Source of the DNA: DYRG01 sp041161065
Lineage (GTDB): Bacteria > Pseudomonadota > Gammaproteobacteria > Beggiatoales > Beggiatoaceae
Direction of reading: 5' to 3'
Assembly (NCBI GenBank): GCA_041161065.1
Contig: JBEAVE010000006.1
Coordinates: 71,941-135,940, forward strand
DNA: 64,000 nt
Positions within the stretch are counted from its first letter, which is position 1; the number at the start of each line of letters is the position of its first letter. The translations under genes were made by a program, and so were the position numbers. Of this stretch, positions 44,382 to 53,317 are shown one piece after another. The notes under the pieces are model-generated. The model was given only the letters and a program-made list of their open reading frames with translations. It was not told the DNA's origin and did not search any database.

Positions 44382-45058
44382 TTACAGCCATCTTAACTGA
44401 TATTGAAGGAACAACCTCATCACTTTCTTTCGTAAAAGAAGTTTTATTTCCTTATGCAAGAAAGCATTTAGCCGATTTTATTAGGAATCATCGAGAAATG
44501 CCTGAGGTATTGCATTGGCTTGAGGAAACCCGTAAAGAAGTTCAACAACCTGATTTAGATGAACAAGGTGTTATAGAAATCTTAATTCAATGGATTGATC
44601 AAGATAAGAAAATTACACCACTAAAAGCCTTACAAGGGTTAATTTGGGAAAAGGGTTATCAAAACAACGATTATCAAGGACATCTTTATCAAGACGCATT
44701 TGAATGTTTGCAAAAATGGAAACAAAATGGTTTGAAATTATATGTTTTTTCATCGGGTTCAATTAAAGCCCAACAATTATTATTTGCACATACTGCATTT
44801 GGTGATTTAACGCCGTTATTTTCGGGTTATTTTGATACCACTATTGGTGCAAAACAACAGCCAGAATCCTACCAAAGAATTGCAAAGGAAATAGGGATTA
44901 CAACTGAAAACATTTTGTTTTTGTCGGATATTCTAGGTGAATTAGATGCAGCAAAAACTGCAGGCATGCAAACAACCTGTTTGGTGCGTGAAGGAACTTT
45001 ACATAACAACTGTGAGCATTCTCAAGTGAGAAACTTTAATGAGTTGGAGTTTTCATAA
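44378..45058 (+). CDS. mtnC: Acireductone synthase (enolase-phosphatase E1)
   Basis: 226-aa HAD-superfamily enzyme that enolises and dephosphorylates the methylthio-diketone phosphate in methionine salvage. HAD motif I is modified in the family manner, LTDIEGTTSSLSFVKEVLFPYA; YVFSSGSIKAQ is motif II, and FLSDILGELDAAKTAGM is motif IV. mtnB, which normally sits with these two, is missing here, as is mtnA. Its last 23 bases overlap the convergent ubiJ. Confidence 0.95.
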   Translation: MITAILTDIEGTTSSLSFVKEVLFPYARKHLADFIRNHREMPEVLHWLEETRKEVQQPDLDEQGVIEILIQWIDQDKKITPLKALQGLIWEKGYQNNDYQGHLYQDAFECLQKWKQNGLKLYVFSSGSIKAQQLLFAHTAFGDLTPLFSGYFDTTIGAKQQPESYQRIAKEIGITTENILFLSDILGELDAAKTAGMQTTCLVREGTLHNNCEHSQVRNFNELEFS

Positions 45059-45617
45059 GCAAGCGTTCAAGACGTTTCTCTAATCGAGCAACATCGGAAC
45101 GCAACACATCAATCTCATCGCAAAACAAAGCTAATTCTGGGTGGGTTGGTAAAAAGCGAGTTTCTTCTTGCAAGTATTCAATGGTATTTTGTTGTAAGGT
45201 TTGAACGGTTTTTTGAGTGTATTGTTGGGCATTTCTTGCAAGGTTTCCCATTTGGTGAGCAACGACATCACCGACTAAGCGAGAAAGTTGTTCTTCCCAA
45301 TCGATTTGTAGTTGAGCAAATATCGTCATGAAATTTTGAGCAACTTGCATTTCTCCACTTAAAGTAGCAATGCCCGTTGTTAATAAAGTAGGCTCGTTCA
45401 ATAAACGTAGCAAAGAAAATGGCATTCCAGAAATAATAACATCGGGTTGAGTGATTTCTGTTGGCATTTGTAAAAAACCATCAGATTTTGGAGCAAAACA
45501 CCACGACAAAGGCGTGCCTTCGATTTGAATTAGCAGGGTTTTATCTTTTAATTTAGCCATTGATTGCCGCGCGACTTCATCTAATGCTAAGGCTTGATTG
45601 ATCAGGATTTCTAACAT
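45036..45617 (-). CDS. ubiJ: Ubiquinone biosynthesis accessory factor UbiJ
   Basis: 193-aa SCP2-domain lipid-binding protein that with UbiK supports ubiquinone synthesis. The SCP2 part (about 15-105: LKDKTLLIQIEGTPLSWCFAPKSDGF, DVIISGMPFSLLRLL, ATLSGEMQVAQNF) is followed by the helical tail LQIDWEEQLSRLVGDVVAHQMGNLAR and a C-terminal coiled coil. Length and order are those of UbiJ. The usual neighbours ubiE and ubiB are absent. Confidence 0.9.
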   Translation of the reverse strand: MLEILINQALALDEVARQSMAKLKDKTLLIQIEGTPLSWCFAPKSDGFLQMPTEITQPDVIISGMPFSLLRLLNEPTLLTTGIATLSGEMQVAQNFMTIFAQLQIDWEEQLSRLVGDVVAHQMGNLARNAQQYTQKTVQTLQQNTIEYLQEETRFLPTHPELALFCDEIDVLRSDVARLEKRLERLLMKTPTH

Positions 45618-45708
45618 GATATTCTCCTTTATTTTCCATGCAGTTATCTTATCATGACTGCTGCTTTATTATAAAACAATTTAATTTTAGAGCAAATTAT
45701 TCAACAGT

Positions 45709-45789
45709 GGTAGTGATGTAGAACAACGTGAAATCCCTTTCTAACTTCTTAAAGTATAAAGACCATTATTCACTAAATGCACCACTACC
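45709..45789 (+). repeat. Dispersed palindrome-ended repeat, copy A
   Basis: An 81-base intergenic element bounded by GGTAGTG (45709) and CACTACC (ending 45789), an inverted pair. The interior contains GTGAAAT, CTAACTTCTT, AAAGTATAAAGACC and ATTATTCACTAAAT, which recur in the copies at 52831, 58011 and (reverse) 63949. It lies between ubiJ and metY and carries no open frame of note. Confidence 0.6.
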
Positions 45790-45806
45790 AATAATAATTA
45801 AATCAA

Positions 45807-47081
45807 CTAATTAGCGGCGGTTAAGGCTTGATCGATGTCTTCTAAAATATCGTCCAAATGCTCAATGCCAATGGATAAGCGAATCATATCTTCAGAAACG
45901 CCCGCTTTCTTCATTTCATCGGGAGAAAGTTGGCGATGAGTAGTGGTCGCGGGGTGGCAAGCAAGCGATTTCGCGTCCCCAATATTCACCAATCGTACAA
46001 CCAATTTCAATGCATCAATGAATTTTGCGCCCGCTTCTTTTCCGCCTTTAATCCCAAAACTTAAAATCCCCGATGCTTTCCCGTTCATATATTTGTCGAC
46101 TAATGGTTTGCTCGGATTATTTGCTAAGCCTGCGTATTCAACCCACGAAACATTTGAATGGTTTTGTAAATGTTGAGCAACGGCTAAGGCGTTCTCACAA
46201 TGTTTCTCCATTCTTAACGGTAAAGTTTCTATCCCTTGCATGATTAGAAAACTATTAAACGGAGAAATCGCCGCGCCCATATTTCTCAAGGGAACAACCC
46301 GTGCTTTTCCAATATAAGCCGCTGCCCCTAATGCTTCCGTGAAAACAACGCCATGATAAGAAACGTCAGGTTCATTTAAGTTTTTGAAACGTTCTTTGTG
46401 TTCTGCCCAAGGAAATTTACCCGAATCAACAATGATTCCACCAATAGAAGTACCATGTCCGCCCATGTATTTCGTTAAAGCGTGAACAATAATATCTGCG
46501 CCATGCTCAAAAGGTCTGCACAAATAAGGGGTTGGAACGGTATTGTCCACAATTAAAGGTACGCCGTGTTTGTGAGCAACTTCGGCTAATAAACCAAAAT
46601 CAACAACATTTCCCAGTGGGTTTCCAACGGTTTCACAATAAATGGCTTTGGTATTTGCGTCGATGTGTTTCTCAAAAGCGAGAGGATCACGATAATCGAC
46701 AAACCGAACATCAATACCAAATTTGGGTAATGTGTGCGCAAACAAATTATAAGTTCCACCATATAAAGTACTTGAGGAAATAATGTTATCGCCTGCTTGA
46801 GCAATGGTTTGAATGGCGGCGGTAATGGCTGCCATGCCCGATGCAAAAGCTAATGCACCCACGCCACCTTCCATCATTGCAACCCGTTGCTCGAGCATTT
46901 CGGTGGTTGGATTCATCATGCGGGTGTAAATATTTCCTTTGACTTTCAAATCAAACAAATCTGCGCCGTGTTGGGTATCATCAAACGCATAAGAAGTGGT
47001 TTGATAAATGGGGGTTGCAACGGATTTAGTGGTGGGTTCGGGCGAATAACCGCCGTGAATCGCAATGGTTTCTAAACGCAT
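45807..47081 (-). CDS. metY: O-acetylhomoserine aminocarboxypropyltransferase
   Basis: 424-aa PLP enzyme making homocysteine (or methionine) from O-acetylhomoserine and sulfide (or methanethiol). Family marks: TIAIHGGYSPEPTTKSVATPIYQTTSYAF, TRMMNPTTEMLEQRVAMMEGG, the PLP Lys in HALTKYMGGHGTSIGG, YHGVVFTEALGAAAYIGKAR, and SLACHPATTTHRQL near the end. The size above 420 aa favours MetY over MetB or MetZ. Upstream are CAGGAGAG and a TATAAT -10 (47148-47153). Direct sulfide use would fit a sulfur-rich lifestyle (inference). Confidence 0.94.
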   Translation of the reverse strand: MRLETIAIHGGYSPEPTTKSVATPIYQTTSYAFDDTQHGADLFDLKVKGNIYTRMMNPTTEMLEQRVAMMEGGVGALAFASGMAAITAAIQTIAQAGDNIISSSTLYGGTYNLFAHTLPKFGIDVRFVDYRDPLAFEKHIDANTKAIYCETVGNPLGNVVDFGLLAEVAHKHGVPLIVDNTVPTPYLCRPFEHGADIIVHALTKYMGGHGTSIGGIIVDSGKFPWAEHKERFKNLNEPDVSYHGVVFTEALGAAAYIGKARVVPLRNMGAAISPFNSFLIMQGIETLPLRMEKHCENALAVAQHLQNHSNVSWVEYAGLANNPSKPLVDKYMNGKASGILSFGIKGGKEAGAKFIDALKLVVRLVNIGDAKSLACHPATTTHRQLSPDEMKKAGVSEDMIRLSIGIEHLDDILEDIDQALTAAN

Positions 47082-47147
47082 ACAGACTCTCCTGTTTTTA
47101 TGGTAAATGTGATAAAAAAGTCCATTCTACGTTCTTTTTTAAGCCTC

Positions 47148-47153
47148 ATTATA
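47148..47153 (-). promoter_or_regulatory. -10 element of the metY promoter
   Basis: Consensus TATAAT on the minus strand (plus strand ATTATA at 47148-47153), followed by GAG, giving a leader of about 60 bases to the metY ATG. The -35 is not clear. The same TTATAATGAG context occurs before gatC and the DUF2889 gene. Confidence 0.5.
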
Positions 47154-47208
47154 AAAATCTTTAACATTCACAATAAATAAATCTGTTTGGGTTGTGGCGT
47201 AAAGAGAA

Positions 47209-47235
47209 GAAAAAAGCCACCTTTGATTGGGTGGC
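47209..47235 (-). terminator. Intrinsic terminator of the nap operon
   Basis: Stem GCCACC (47216-47221) / GGTGGC (47230-47235). On the minus strand it is followed by a T-run (plus-strand A-run 47210-47215). It lies about 30 bases after the napC stop. Confidence 0.8.
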
Positions 47236-47263
47236 GATAGATTTGAAAGTATTTGAAAAAAGG

Positions 47264-47887
47264 CTATGGTTTTTGAGGAACTTCTTGAGCATTAACGACC
47301 GCGCTCGGATCAACATTTGCCATTGGAGGAAGTGAATGCGCAATCCCTTTGTGACAATCAATGCAAGTTTTCTTTTCATCAACGGCTTTAATATGTTGCG
47401 CCATGCTACGCCGTCCTTGTTTGGTGTAATCCATTGAATCAAAACTGTGGCAGTTTCTACATTCACGTGAATCTGTTTTCTTCATAGAATCCCAAACGTG
47501 TCCCGCTAATTCTAGACGTTTTGCTTCGAATTTCTCACGGGTGTTAATTGTGCCGAGAATTTTGTGAAGAACTTCATTACTCGCTTGCACCTTTCTAATC
47601 ATTTTGTGCGTCCAATCTTTGGGGACATGACAATCAGGGCAAGTTGCTCTCACTCCGGTGCGATTGGAATAGTGGACAGTTCTTTTGTATTCTTGATAAA
47701 CATTTTGCTCCATTTCATGGCAAGAAATACAAAAGGTTTCGGTATTTGTCGCTTCCATTGCCGTATTAAAGCCGCCCCAAAAGATAATTCCACCCAAGAA
47801 ACCGATAACAACTAACCCTAAAATCGACCAAGTTGCACTCGGTGAACGGAGTTTCTGCCAGAGTGTTTTTTGTTGATGATCATTCAT
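47264..47887 (-). CDS. napC: Tetraheme cytochrome c NapC (quinol dehydrogenase)
   Basis: 207-aa NapC/NirT-family membrane cytochrome that passes electrons from quinol to NapB. An N-terminal anchor helix (about 20-42, ILGLVVIGFLGGIIFWGG) is followed by four CxxCH heme sites (CISCH, CPDCH, CRNCH, CIDCH). Conserved surroundings include FCISCHEMEQNVYQEYK and RTGVRATCPDCHVP. It is the last gene of napDAGHBC, 9 bases after napB. Confidence 0.96.
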   Translation of the reverse strand: MNDHQQKTLWQKLRSPSATWSILGLVVIGFLGGIIFWGGFNTAMEATNTETFCISCHEMEQNVYQEYKRTVHYSNRTGVRATCPDCHVPKDWTHKMIRKVQASNEVLHKILGTINTREKFEAKRLELAGHVWDSMKKTDSRECRNCHSFDSMDYTKQGRRSMAQHIKAVDEKKTCIDCHKGIAHSLPPMANVDPSAVVNAQEVPQKP

Positions 47888-47896
47888 AACAAACCC

Positions 47897-48334
47897 TTAT
47901 TGTGATTGTAAAGATTGAATGGGTTTGAAAGTGTTTTCAACTAATGGTTTGGCATCGGTTTGTGGCACATGACATTGTGTGCAAAAATAACGTCTTCCAG
48001 ACACATTTGCCAAATCAACGCCGTCACGATTGGTGAAATGCGTGGTGCTAATTTTGGTGGCTTTATTTTGTTTATAATTTGCCCAACTATGACAAGTTAA
48101 GCATTTATTCACTTTGAGATCGATTTCATAGTTTTCAATCAAGTGAGGAATTAAAGGAGGTTGTTGAACATAATTGCGTTCTAAAGGCTCTTGATCTTTC
48201 CATTTTCTTACTTCAGGCATAGGGGTTGGATCGTCGGGTTTCAAACCGCCGCTTAAACTGCCTAATTCTTCTGCGAAAACGGGATTAAATCCCAAACAAA
48301 ATAAGAGTCCTATTTTTAAGAAAGTTGCTTTCAT
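47897..48334 (-). CDS. napB: Periplasmic diheme cytochrome NapB
   Basis: 145-aa small subunit of the periplasmic nitrate reductase, handing electrons to NapA. A signal peptide (about 1-21, LLFCLGFNPVFA) is followed by the NapB opening PQQPPLIPHLIENYEID-type segment (VQQPPLIPHLIENYEI) and two heme sites, CLTCH and CTQCH, with RRYFCTQCHVPQTDAKPLVEN at the second. It sits 5 bases after napH and 9 bases before napC. Confidence 0.96.
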   Translation of the reverse strand: MKATFLKIGLLFCLGFNPVFAEELGSLSGGLKPDDPTPMPEVRKWKDQEPLERNYVQQPPLIPHLIENYEIDLKVNKCLTCHSWANYKQNKATKISTTHFTNRDGVDLANVSGRRYFCTQCHVPQTDAKPLVENTFKPIQSLQSQ

Positions 48335-48339
48335 GGATA

Positions 48340-49179
48340 TTATTTCTCCTGCCGATGAATAGTTTGTTGAGGGTGCGTTTCAAGTTGAGAAAGTTTGTGA
48401 GAAAAACGATGGCTGTATTCAAACACTTGCTTATTACAAACATCAATACAACGCCCACAATTTGTGCAATTCGCCGCTAAAATCAATGGATTAGAACCTT
48501 TTGCCGCCCCTTTCAACGGTAATTTAATAACCTGATGTTCGGGACAAACAATAAAACAATCTAAGCAATCATCGCACGCATTTCTTCGCGTCGCTTTGAC
48601 TCGTATCAGACTGATTTTATTGATTAAACTGTAAAAAGCACCCACTGGACACAAATGCCCGCACCAACCATTTTTGATAACCAATAAATCAAAGAAAAAA
48701 ATCGCTAAAACAATGAACCACATTGCAACGCCGCCAAAAATCAAACCGCGTTGAAACATTGAAACGGGATTAACCAATTCCCACGCTAATGTGCCGCTAA
48801 AAAGCCCAATAATCAATGACATGGCTAATATCCAATAACGAGTTTGCCGAGAAAAACTGCTGGTATTTTTAATGCCCAAACGGTTTCTCAACCAACCCGC
48901 CGCATCGGTAATGATGTTTATTGGACAAACCCACGAACAATACACTCGTCCGCCCACAATGAAATAAAAAATCAAAACAATCATTGCGCCAATTAAAGCC
49001 GTTTTAGCGAGCGAATGTCCCGCAAAGAAACTTTGTAACAACACATAAGGATCGGTCAAAGGAATGGTATTAAAAAGCACGCTGGAACTTAGATTTCCTT
49101 TAATAATCCCAACCGGTGCAAAAATAAACAATCCTAAAATGCTAAGTTGCGAAAAACGCCGCAGAATTAACCATTTCAC
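48340..49179 (-). CDS. napH: Quinol dehydrogenase membrane subunit NapH
   Basis: 279-aa inner-membrane ferredoxin-type protein that works with NapG to feed electrons into Nap. Four or so transmembrane helices (about 10-175) include the cytoplasmic VYCSWVCPINIITDAAGWLR and GHLCPVGAFY motifs. Two 4Fe-4S sets follow (CDDCLDCFIVCPEHQ and CTNCGRCIDVC). It overlaps the napG stop by 4 bases (ATGA), so translation is coupled. Confidence 0.95.
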   Translation of the reverse strand: MKWLILRRFSQLSILGLFIFAPVGIIKGNLSSSVLFNTIPLTDPYVLLQSFFAGHSLAKTALIGAMIVLIFYFIVGGRVYCSWVCPINIITDAAGWLRNRLGIKNTSSFSRQTRYWILAMSLIIGLFSGTLAWELVNPVSMFQRGLIFGGVAMWFIVLAIFFFDLLVIKNGWCGHLCPVGAFYSLINKISLIRVKATRRNACDDCLDCFIVCPEHQVIKLPLKGAAKGSNPLILAANCTNCGRCIDVCNKQVFEYSHRFSHKLSQLETHPQQTIHRQEK

Positions 49180-49946
49180 GGTTTAAATCCTTGTAACGGA
49201 AGTGGTTGAAAGTCAGCGGGTTTGTCAGGCATTCGATCGGGTAAATCCAGTTGCTCTGGAATTAAACTGTGTCCAGCCTTGTGTTTTTCTTCCCAACCCA
49301 AACGGTAATGTTCGCCTAATTCGCCGCGAGCAAGTTGTCGAGGAATAACCTTAATTGCCGCGATTTCTAGCACGCAGGCTTTCTCACATTTTCCGCAACC
49401 CGTGCACGCATTTGAATGTACCGTTGGCATAAACATCGCGTGTTTAGTAGTACGTTGATTATGTTGAATATTTAAGGTAATTGCCTTATCAATTAACGGA
49501 CACACTCGATAACAGACATCACAACGTAACCCTAAGAAATTTAAGCAATTTTCCTGATCGATCAACACCGCCAAACCCATTCGAGCGTCATCGATGTTTT
49601 TCAACGACGGATCGAGCGCGCCGGTCGGGCAAATTTTCACGCACGGAATGTCATCGCACATTTCACAAGGCACGTCGCGGGCGGTAAAATAAGGCGTACC
49701 ATTTGCAACAAAATCAGTAAGTTGTGCTAATTTCAGGGTATGATACGGACAATCCCGCACACACAGCCCACAACGCACACACGCCGCTTGAAAAGCCTGT
49801 TCAGACAACGCCCCGGGCGGTCGCAAAGCCTGCGGAGGAAGCGATTGGGCTTGACGCGCATAAATCCCCACGCCAATCCCGATCAAACCCGCCTGACACG
49901 CTAATTTCGCGCTTTCCGTGAGAAACTGCCGCCGTGCGTGGTTCAT
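49176..49946 (-). CDS. napG: Ferredoxin-type protein NapG
   Basis: 256-aa periplasmic iron-sulfur protein with a Tat signal (HARRQFLTESAKLACQ) and four 4Fe-4S sets: CVRCGLCVRDCPYHTL; CEMCDDIPCVKICPTGAL; CLNFLGLRCDVCYRVCP; CTGCGKCEKACVLE. It takes electrons from NapH. The ATG at 49946 is preferred, since AAGGTGA lies 8 bases before it; the GTG at 49958 falls inside that site. napA ends 31 bases upstream. Confidence 0.95.
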   Translation of the reverse strand: MNHARRQFLTESAKLACQAGLIGIGVGIYARQAQSLPPQALRPPGALSEQAFQAACVRCGLCVRDCPYHTLKLAQLTDFVANGTPYFTARDVPCEMCDDIPCVKICPTGALDPSLKNIDDARMGLAVLIDQENCLNFLGLRCDVCYRVCPLIDKAITLNIQHNQRTTKHAMFMPTVHSNACTGCGKCEKACVLEIAAIKVIPRQLARGELGEHYRLGWEEKHKAGHSLIPEQLDLPDRMPDKPADFQPLPLQGFKP

Positions 49947-49977
49947 TTTTGAAATCACCTTTTCAAATCATTTCAAA

Positions 49978-52497
49978 TCAAGCGCGCGTCACTTTTACCG
50001 CACACTTTTTGTAATCCGTTTCTTTAGAAATCGGACAGGTTGCATCTAAGGTAACTTTATTGATCAAACGTTGCTCGTCAAACCAAGGTACATATACTAA
50101 TCCTTTCGGTGGGCGATTACGACCTTTGGTTTCTACAGAAACAACAATTTCTCCCCGACGACTGGCAATTTTGGCAGCCATACCGCGTTTCAAACCCCGC
50201 GCCTCTGCGTCATCTGGGTGCATAAAGATCACTGCATCGGGAAATGCACGATGTAATTCTGGCACACGCCGCGTCATTGAACCCGAATGCCAATGTTCCA
50301 ATACTCTTCCAGTACATAACCACAAATCAAATTCTTTATCAGGAGATTCTGCGGCGGCTTCATAAGGTAGAGCAAAAATGCGCGCTTTTCCATCAGGATT
50401 TCCATAGAATTTCAAACCCTCACCTTCTTTAATATGCGGGTCGTATCCTTCACGATAACGCCATAAAGTTTCTTTACCCTCAATAACGGGCCATCTCAAA
50501 CCGCGTGCTTGATGATACAAATCAAATTCGCCTAATTCATGACCTTTCTTGCCTTGCAAACCAAACTGACGATATTCCTCAAATAATCCTTTCTGCAAAT
50601 AGAAACCAAAACTTTCCATTTCATCATTGCTATACACATTACCTGCTTGGTCTTTAACGTCTTGCTTTTCAAACTTATTCACCATGCCATTTGCAAAAAG
50701 GACTTCAAATAAGGTTTTTCCTTTCAATTCGGGCTTTTTGTTCAAAAGTTCTTCAGACCACACTTCCTCTGTTTTGAAACGCTTTGAAAACTCGACAATT
50801 TGCCAAACATCAGAACGCGCTTCACCTTGAGGTTTAACTTGTTGTCTCCAAAACTGGGTTCTTCTCTCAGCATTACCATACGCACCTTCTTTTTCTACCC
50901 ACATTGCAGTCGGTAAAATCAAATCCGCAGAAAGCGCAGTCACGGTTGGATAAGGATCAGAAACTACAATAAAATTCGCGGGGTTACGATAACCCGGATA
51001 GGTTTCTTGATTCATGTTTGCAGCAGCTTGCATATTATTGGTACACATGACCCAATACGCATTCAATTTTCCGTCTTTCAACATTCGATTTTGCAATACC
51101 GCATGATACCCGGGTTTCTCTGGAATTGTTCCTTCGGGTAATTGCCAGATTTTCTCTGCTAAATCACGATGTTCTTTCTTCATTACCACCATATCGGCGG
51201 GCAAACGATGAGAAAACGTCCCCGTTTCTCTCGCTGTTCCACACGCTGACGGTTGTCCCGTTAAAGAAAAAGGACCATTTCCAGGTTCAGAAATCTTACC
51301 GACTAACAGGTGAACATTATAAATCATGTTGTTCGCCCAAGAACCGCGCGTATGTTGATTGAAACCCATTGTCCAGAAAGAGGTTACTTTGGTTTTTGGA
51401 TCAGCGTACAATTGAGCAAGTTGTAATAGTTTTTCTTGAGGAACACCAGAAAGTTCAGAAACCTTTTCAACTGTGTATTCAGAAACAAATTGTTTAAATG
51501 CTTCAAAATCGATCGGTTCAAACTTATCGGCTTCTTTTGCGCCTTTCGCGTTTTTCTCACGATCATCTTCAGGACGCAAACCATATCCAATATCAGTTGT
51601 TCCTTTCACAAAATTAACGTGTTTGCTCACGAAATCTTGATTGACCATGTTATTTTGAATGATGTAATTGCAAATAAAATTCAAAATTGCTAAGTCAGTT
51701 TGAGGTTTGAAAACAATAGGAATATCAGCTAGTTCGAATGAACGGTGCTCAAAAGTAGAAAGCACAGAAACTTTAACATTATTTCCAGTTAAACGACGAT
51801 CTGTTAAACGTGACCATAAAATGGGGTGCATTTCTGCCATGTTTGAACCCCATAACACAAATGCATCGGCGTGTTCTAAATCATCATAACAACCCATCGG
51901 TTCGTCCATGCCGAACGTCCGCATGAAACCCGCCACCGCCGATGCCATGCAATGTCGCGCATTTGGGTCGAGATTATTTGAACGAAAACCCGCTTTGAAC
52001 AATTTTGAAGCCGCGTAACCTTCCCAAATCGTCCATTGACCCGAACCGAACATTCCAACGGCGGTCGGTCCTTTGTCTTTTAAAGCGGCTTTCCATTTTT
52101 CCGCCATAATATCAAAGGCTTGATCCCAAGTGATTGGAGTAAATTCGCCGTTTTTGTCGAATTTGCCGTCTTTCATGCGCAACAAAGGTTTTTGCAAACG
52201 ATCTTTGCCGTACATGATTTTGGATAAAAAATAGCCTTTAATGCAGTTTAAACCGCGATTGACGGGCGCGTCGGGATCACCTTGGGTGGCGACGACTCGA
52301 CCGTCTTTTGTCCCAACTAATACGCTACAACCCGTTCCGCAAAAACGGCAGGGGGCTTTGTCCCAACGAATTCCGCCTGCGCCTTCTGCGTGACCACCGA
52401 TATTTCCGGCGATGGCTTCAGGCAACGAAATACCCGCAACGCTGGCGGTTGCCGCGATTGCGCTACTTTTGATGAAATCCCGTCTGGAGAACTTCAT
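49978..52497 (-). CDS. napA: Periplasmic nitrate reductase catalytic subunit NapA
   Basis: 839-aa bis-MGD molybdoenzyme reducing nitrate to nitrite in the periplasm. A Tat signal (FSRRDFIKSSAIAATASVAG) is followed by the 4Fe-4S motif CRFCGTGCSVLVG and the last Cys in NRGLNCIKGYF. The molybdenum Cys is in NARHCMASAVAGFMRTFG. The complete length and the final IPVPWFDE-type end (GLVYVPWFDEQRLINKVTLD) match NapA rather than NasA or NarG. It overlaps napD by 4 bases. Confidence 0.98.
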   Translation of the reverse strand: MKFSRRDFIKSSAIAATASVAGISLPEAIAGNIGGHAEGAGGIRWDKAPCRFCGTGCSVLVGTKDGRVVATQGDPDAPVNRGLNCIKGYFLSKIMYGKDRLQKPLLRMKDGKFDKNGEFTPITWDQAFDIMAEKWKAALKDKGPTAVGMFGSGQWTIWEGYAASKLFKAGFRSNNLDPNARHCMASAVAGFMRTFGMDEPMGCYDDLEHADAFVLWGSNMAEMHPILWSRLTDRRLTGNNVKVSVLSTFEHRSFELADIPIVFKPQTDLAILNFICNYIIQNNMVNQDFVSKHVNFVKGTTDIGYGLRPEDDREKNAKGAKEADKFEPIDFEAFKQFVSEYTVEKVSELSGVPQEKLLQLAQLYADPKTKVTSFWTMGFNQHTRGSWANNMIYNVHLLVGKISEPGNGPFSLTGQPSACGTARETGTFSHRLPADMVVMKKEHRDLAEKIWQLPEGTIPEKPGYHAVLQNRMLKDGKLNAYWVMCTNNMQAAANMNQETYPGYRNPANFIVVSDPYPTVTALSADLILPTAMWVEKEGAYGNAERRTQFWRQQVKPQGEARSDVWQIVEFSKRFKTEEVWSEELLNKKPELKGKTLFEVLFANGMVNKFEKQDVKDQAGNVYSNDEMESFGFYLQKGLFEEYRQFGLQGKKGHELGEFDLYHQARGLRWPVIEGKETLWRYREGYDPHIKEGEGLKFYGNPDGKARIFALPYEAAAESPDKEFDLWLCTGRVLEHWHSGSMTRRVPELHRAFPDAVIFMHPDDAEARGLKRGMAAKIASRRGEIVVSVETKGRNRPPKGLVYVPWFDEQRLINKVTLDATCPISKETDYKKCAVKVTRA

Positions 52498-52748
52498 GGA
52501 GTATCCTCCTCAACTTCTTCACTATGTTGATAAATCATGGCAGCGGACAATACGCCCGCCAAACGATGTAAATTCATAACTGTATCAGCGACTTGGTGAT
52601 TATCATCACCTTCTACCGTTACCACCCAACGCCCATCGGGTTGAGTTGCATGGATTTCTGTACCCGCCATTTGAGCCAAAGCATCTTTAATCTCACTTTC
52701 ACGCGACGGGTTAATATGGAGTAAAACACCTGCGATGTTCATAATCAT
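52494..52748 (-). CDS. napD: NapA signal-binding chaperone NapD
   Basis: 84-aa chaperone that binds the NapA Tat signal peptide before export. The family pattern INIAGVLLHxxP, WVVTVEGDDNHQVADTVMNLHRLAGVLSAAMIYQHSEE is clear, ending EEVEEDTP as in other NapD proteins. The open frame runs up to 52790 but the natural start is ATG at 52748 or 52742. It heads the napDAGHBC operon; napE and napF are absent. Confidence 0.92.
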   Translation of the reverse strand: MIMNIAGVLLHINPSRESEIKDALAQMAGTEIHATQPDGRWVVTVEGDDNHQVADTVMNLHRLAGVLSAAMIYQHSEEVEEDTP

Positions 52749-52776
52749 TAGTTTAATAAAATCTGATATTCTAGCT

Positions 52777-52790
52777 TTGATCTGTATCAA
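52777..52790 (-). promoter_or_regulatory. Perfect FNR/Anr box upstream of napD
   Basis: TTGATCTGTATCAA, a perfect TTGAT-N4-ATCAA palindrome, 29-42 bases before the napD ATG at 52748. FNR-type regulators activate nap operons under low oxygen in many proteobacteria. If the site acts at the usual -41.5, transcription would begin close to the start codon, so the leader would be very short. Confidence 0.8.
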
Positions 52791-52830
52791 CTACCCAAAA
52801 GATGAGGAAAGCGTGAGGAAATATGAAGAA

Positions 52831-52912
52831 GGTAGCGGTTATAGATATAGGTGAAATCTACCGTTAACTCACTGAAACATAAAAACTATTACTCAGAAAT
52901 TATATCGCTATC
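52831..52912 (+). repeat. Dispersed palindrome-ended repeat, copy B
   Basis: 82-base element starting GGTAGCGGTTATAGATATAG and ending ATATCGCTATC, an imperfect inverted pair. The interior GTTAACTCACTGAAACATAA and ACTATTACTCA align with copies A and C. The 52.8-53.3 kb gap between napD and the tRNA is otherwise without an intact gene: it holds this repeat, a decayed reading frame and a partial repeat. Confidence 0.6.
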
Positions 52913-52932
52913 ATCAAAAAATACAAAAATGA

Positions 52933-53040
52933 TCAATCAAACAACTCACGCATTATTTTTCGTTTCGCATATTTCTTTAACATTCCAATGAGTCTATTTT
53001 TTAATGCACCAAAATCCCCGCCGTTTTCTTGAAAATATTC
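52933..53040 (-). pseudogene. Possible decayed gene tail
   Basis: On the minus strand, 35 sense codons end at a TGA at 52933-52935 and read EYFQENGGDFGALKNRLIG then MLKKYAKRKIMRELFD, a protein-like helical, basic C-terminus. The frame is broken by a TGA just upstream (53041-53043), beyond which the same frame stays open for about 20 codons. No family was recognised. It may be the remains of an accessory gene, or chance. Confidence 0.3.
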
Positions 53041-53097
53041 TCAGTAGATTTGGGTTTGTTTCTTTGGTTGAATTACGTCCTGCAATAATAAAGAAAT

Positions 53098-53145
53098 GGT
53101 AGTGGTATAATATATGGTGATATAATAGAGGAAGTTAATAAATTG
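53098..53145 (+). repeat. Possible truncated copy of the dispersed repeat
   Basis: GGTAGTGGTATAATATATGG at 53098 followed by TGATATAATAG and GTTAATAAATTG resembles the left half of copies B and C. The right half cannot be followed. The similarity is weaker than among the main copies. Confidence 0.3.
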
Positions 53146-53317
53146 TAATCGTTTACCGAGCAAACGTCATTGGATAACAGAGAAAGGAAAGGGAGAAACT
53201 CATCAATTTTATCAGAACGATTTTTGGTTTTATCGACTGCTATCTTGCTGTTTTTAAATAAGTTTATTATCCTATCACTTTACATTGCATGACTCGCCTT
53301 TTTTGGAATGGCATTTT

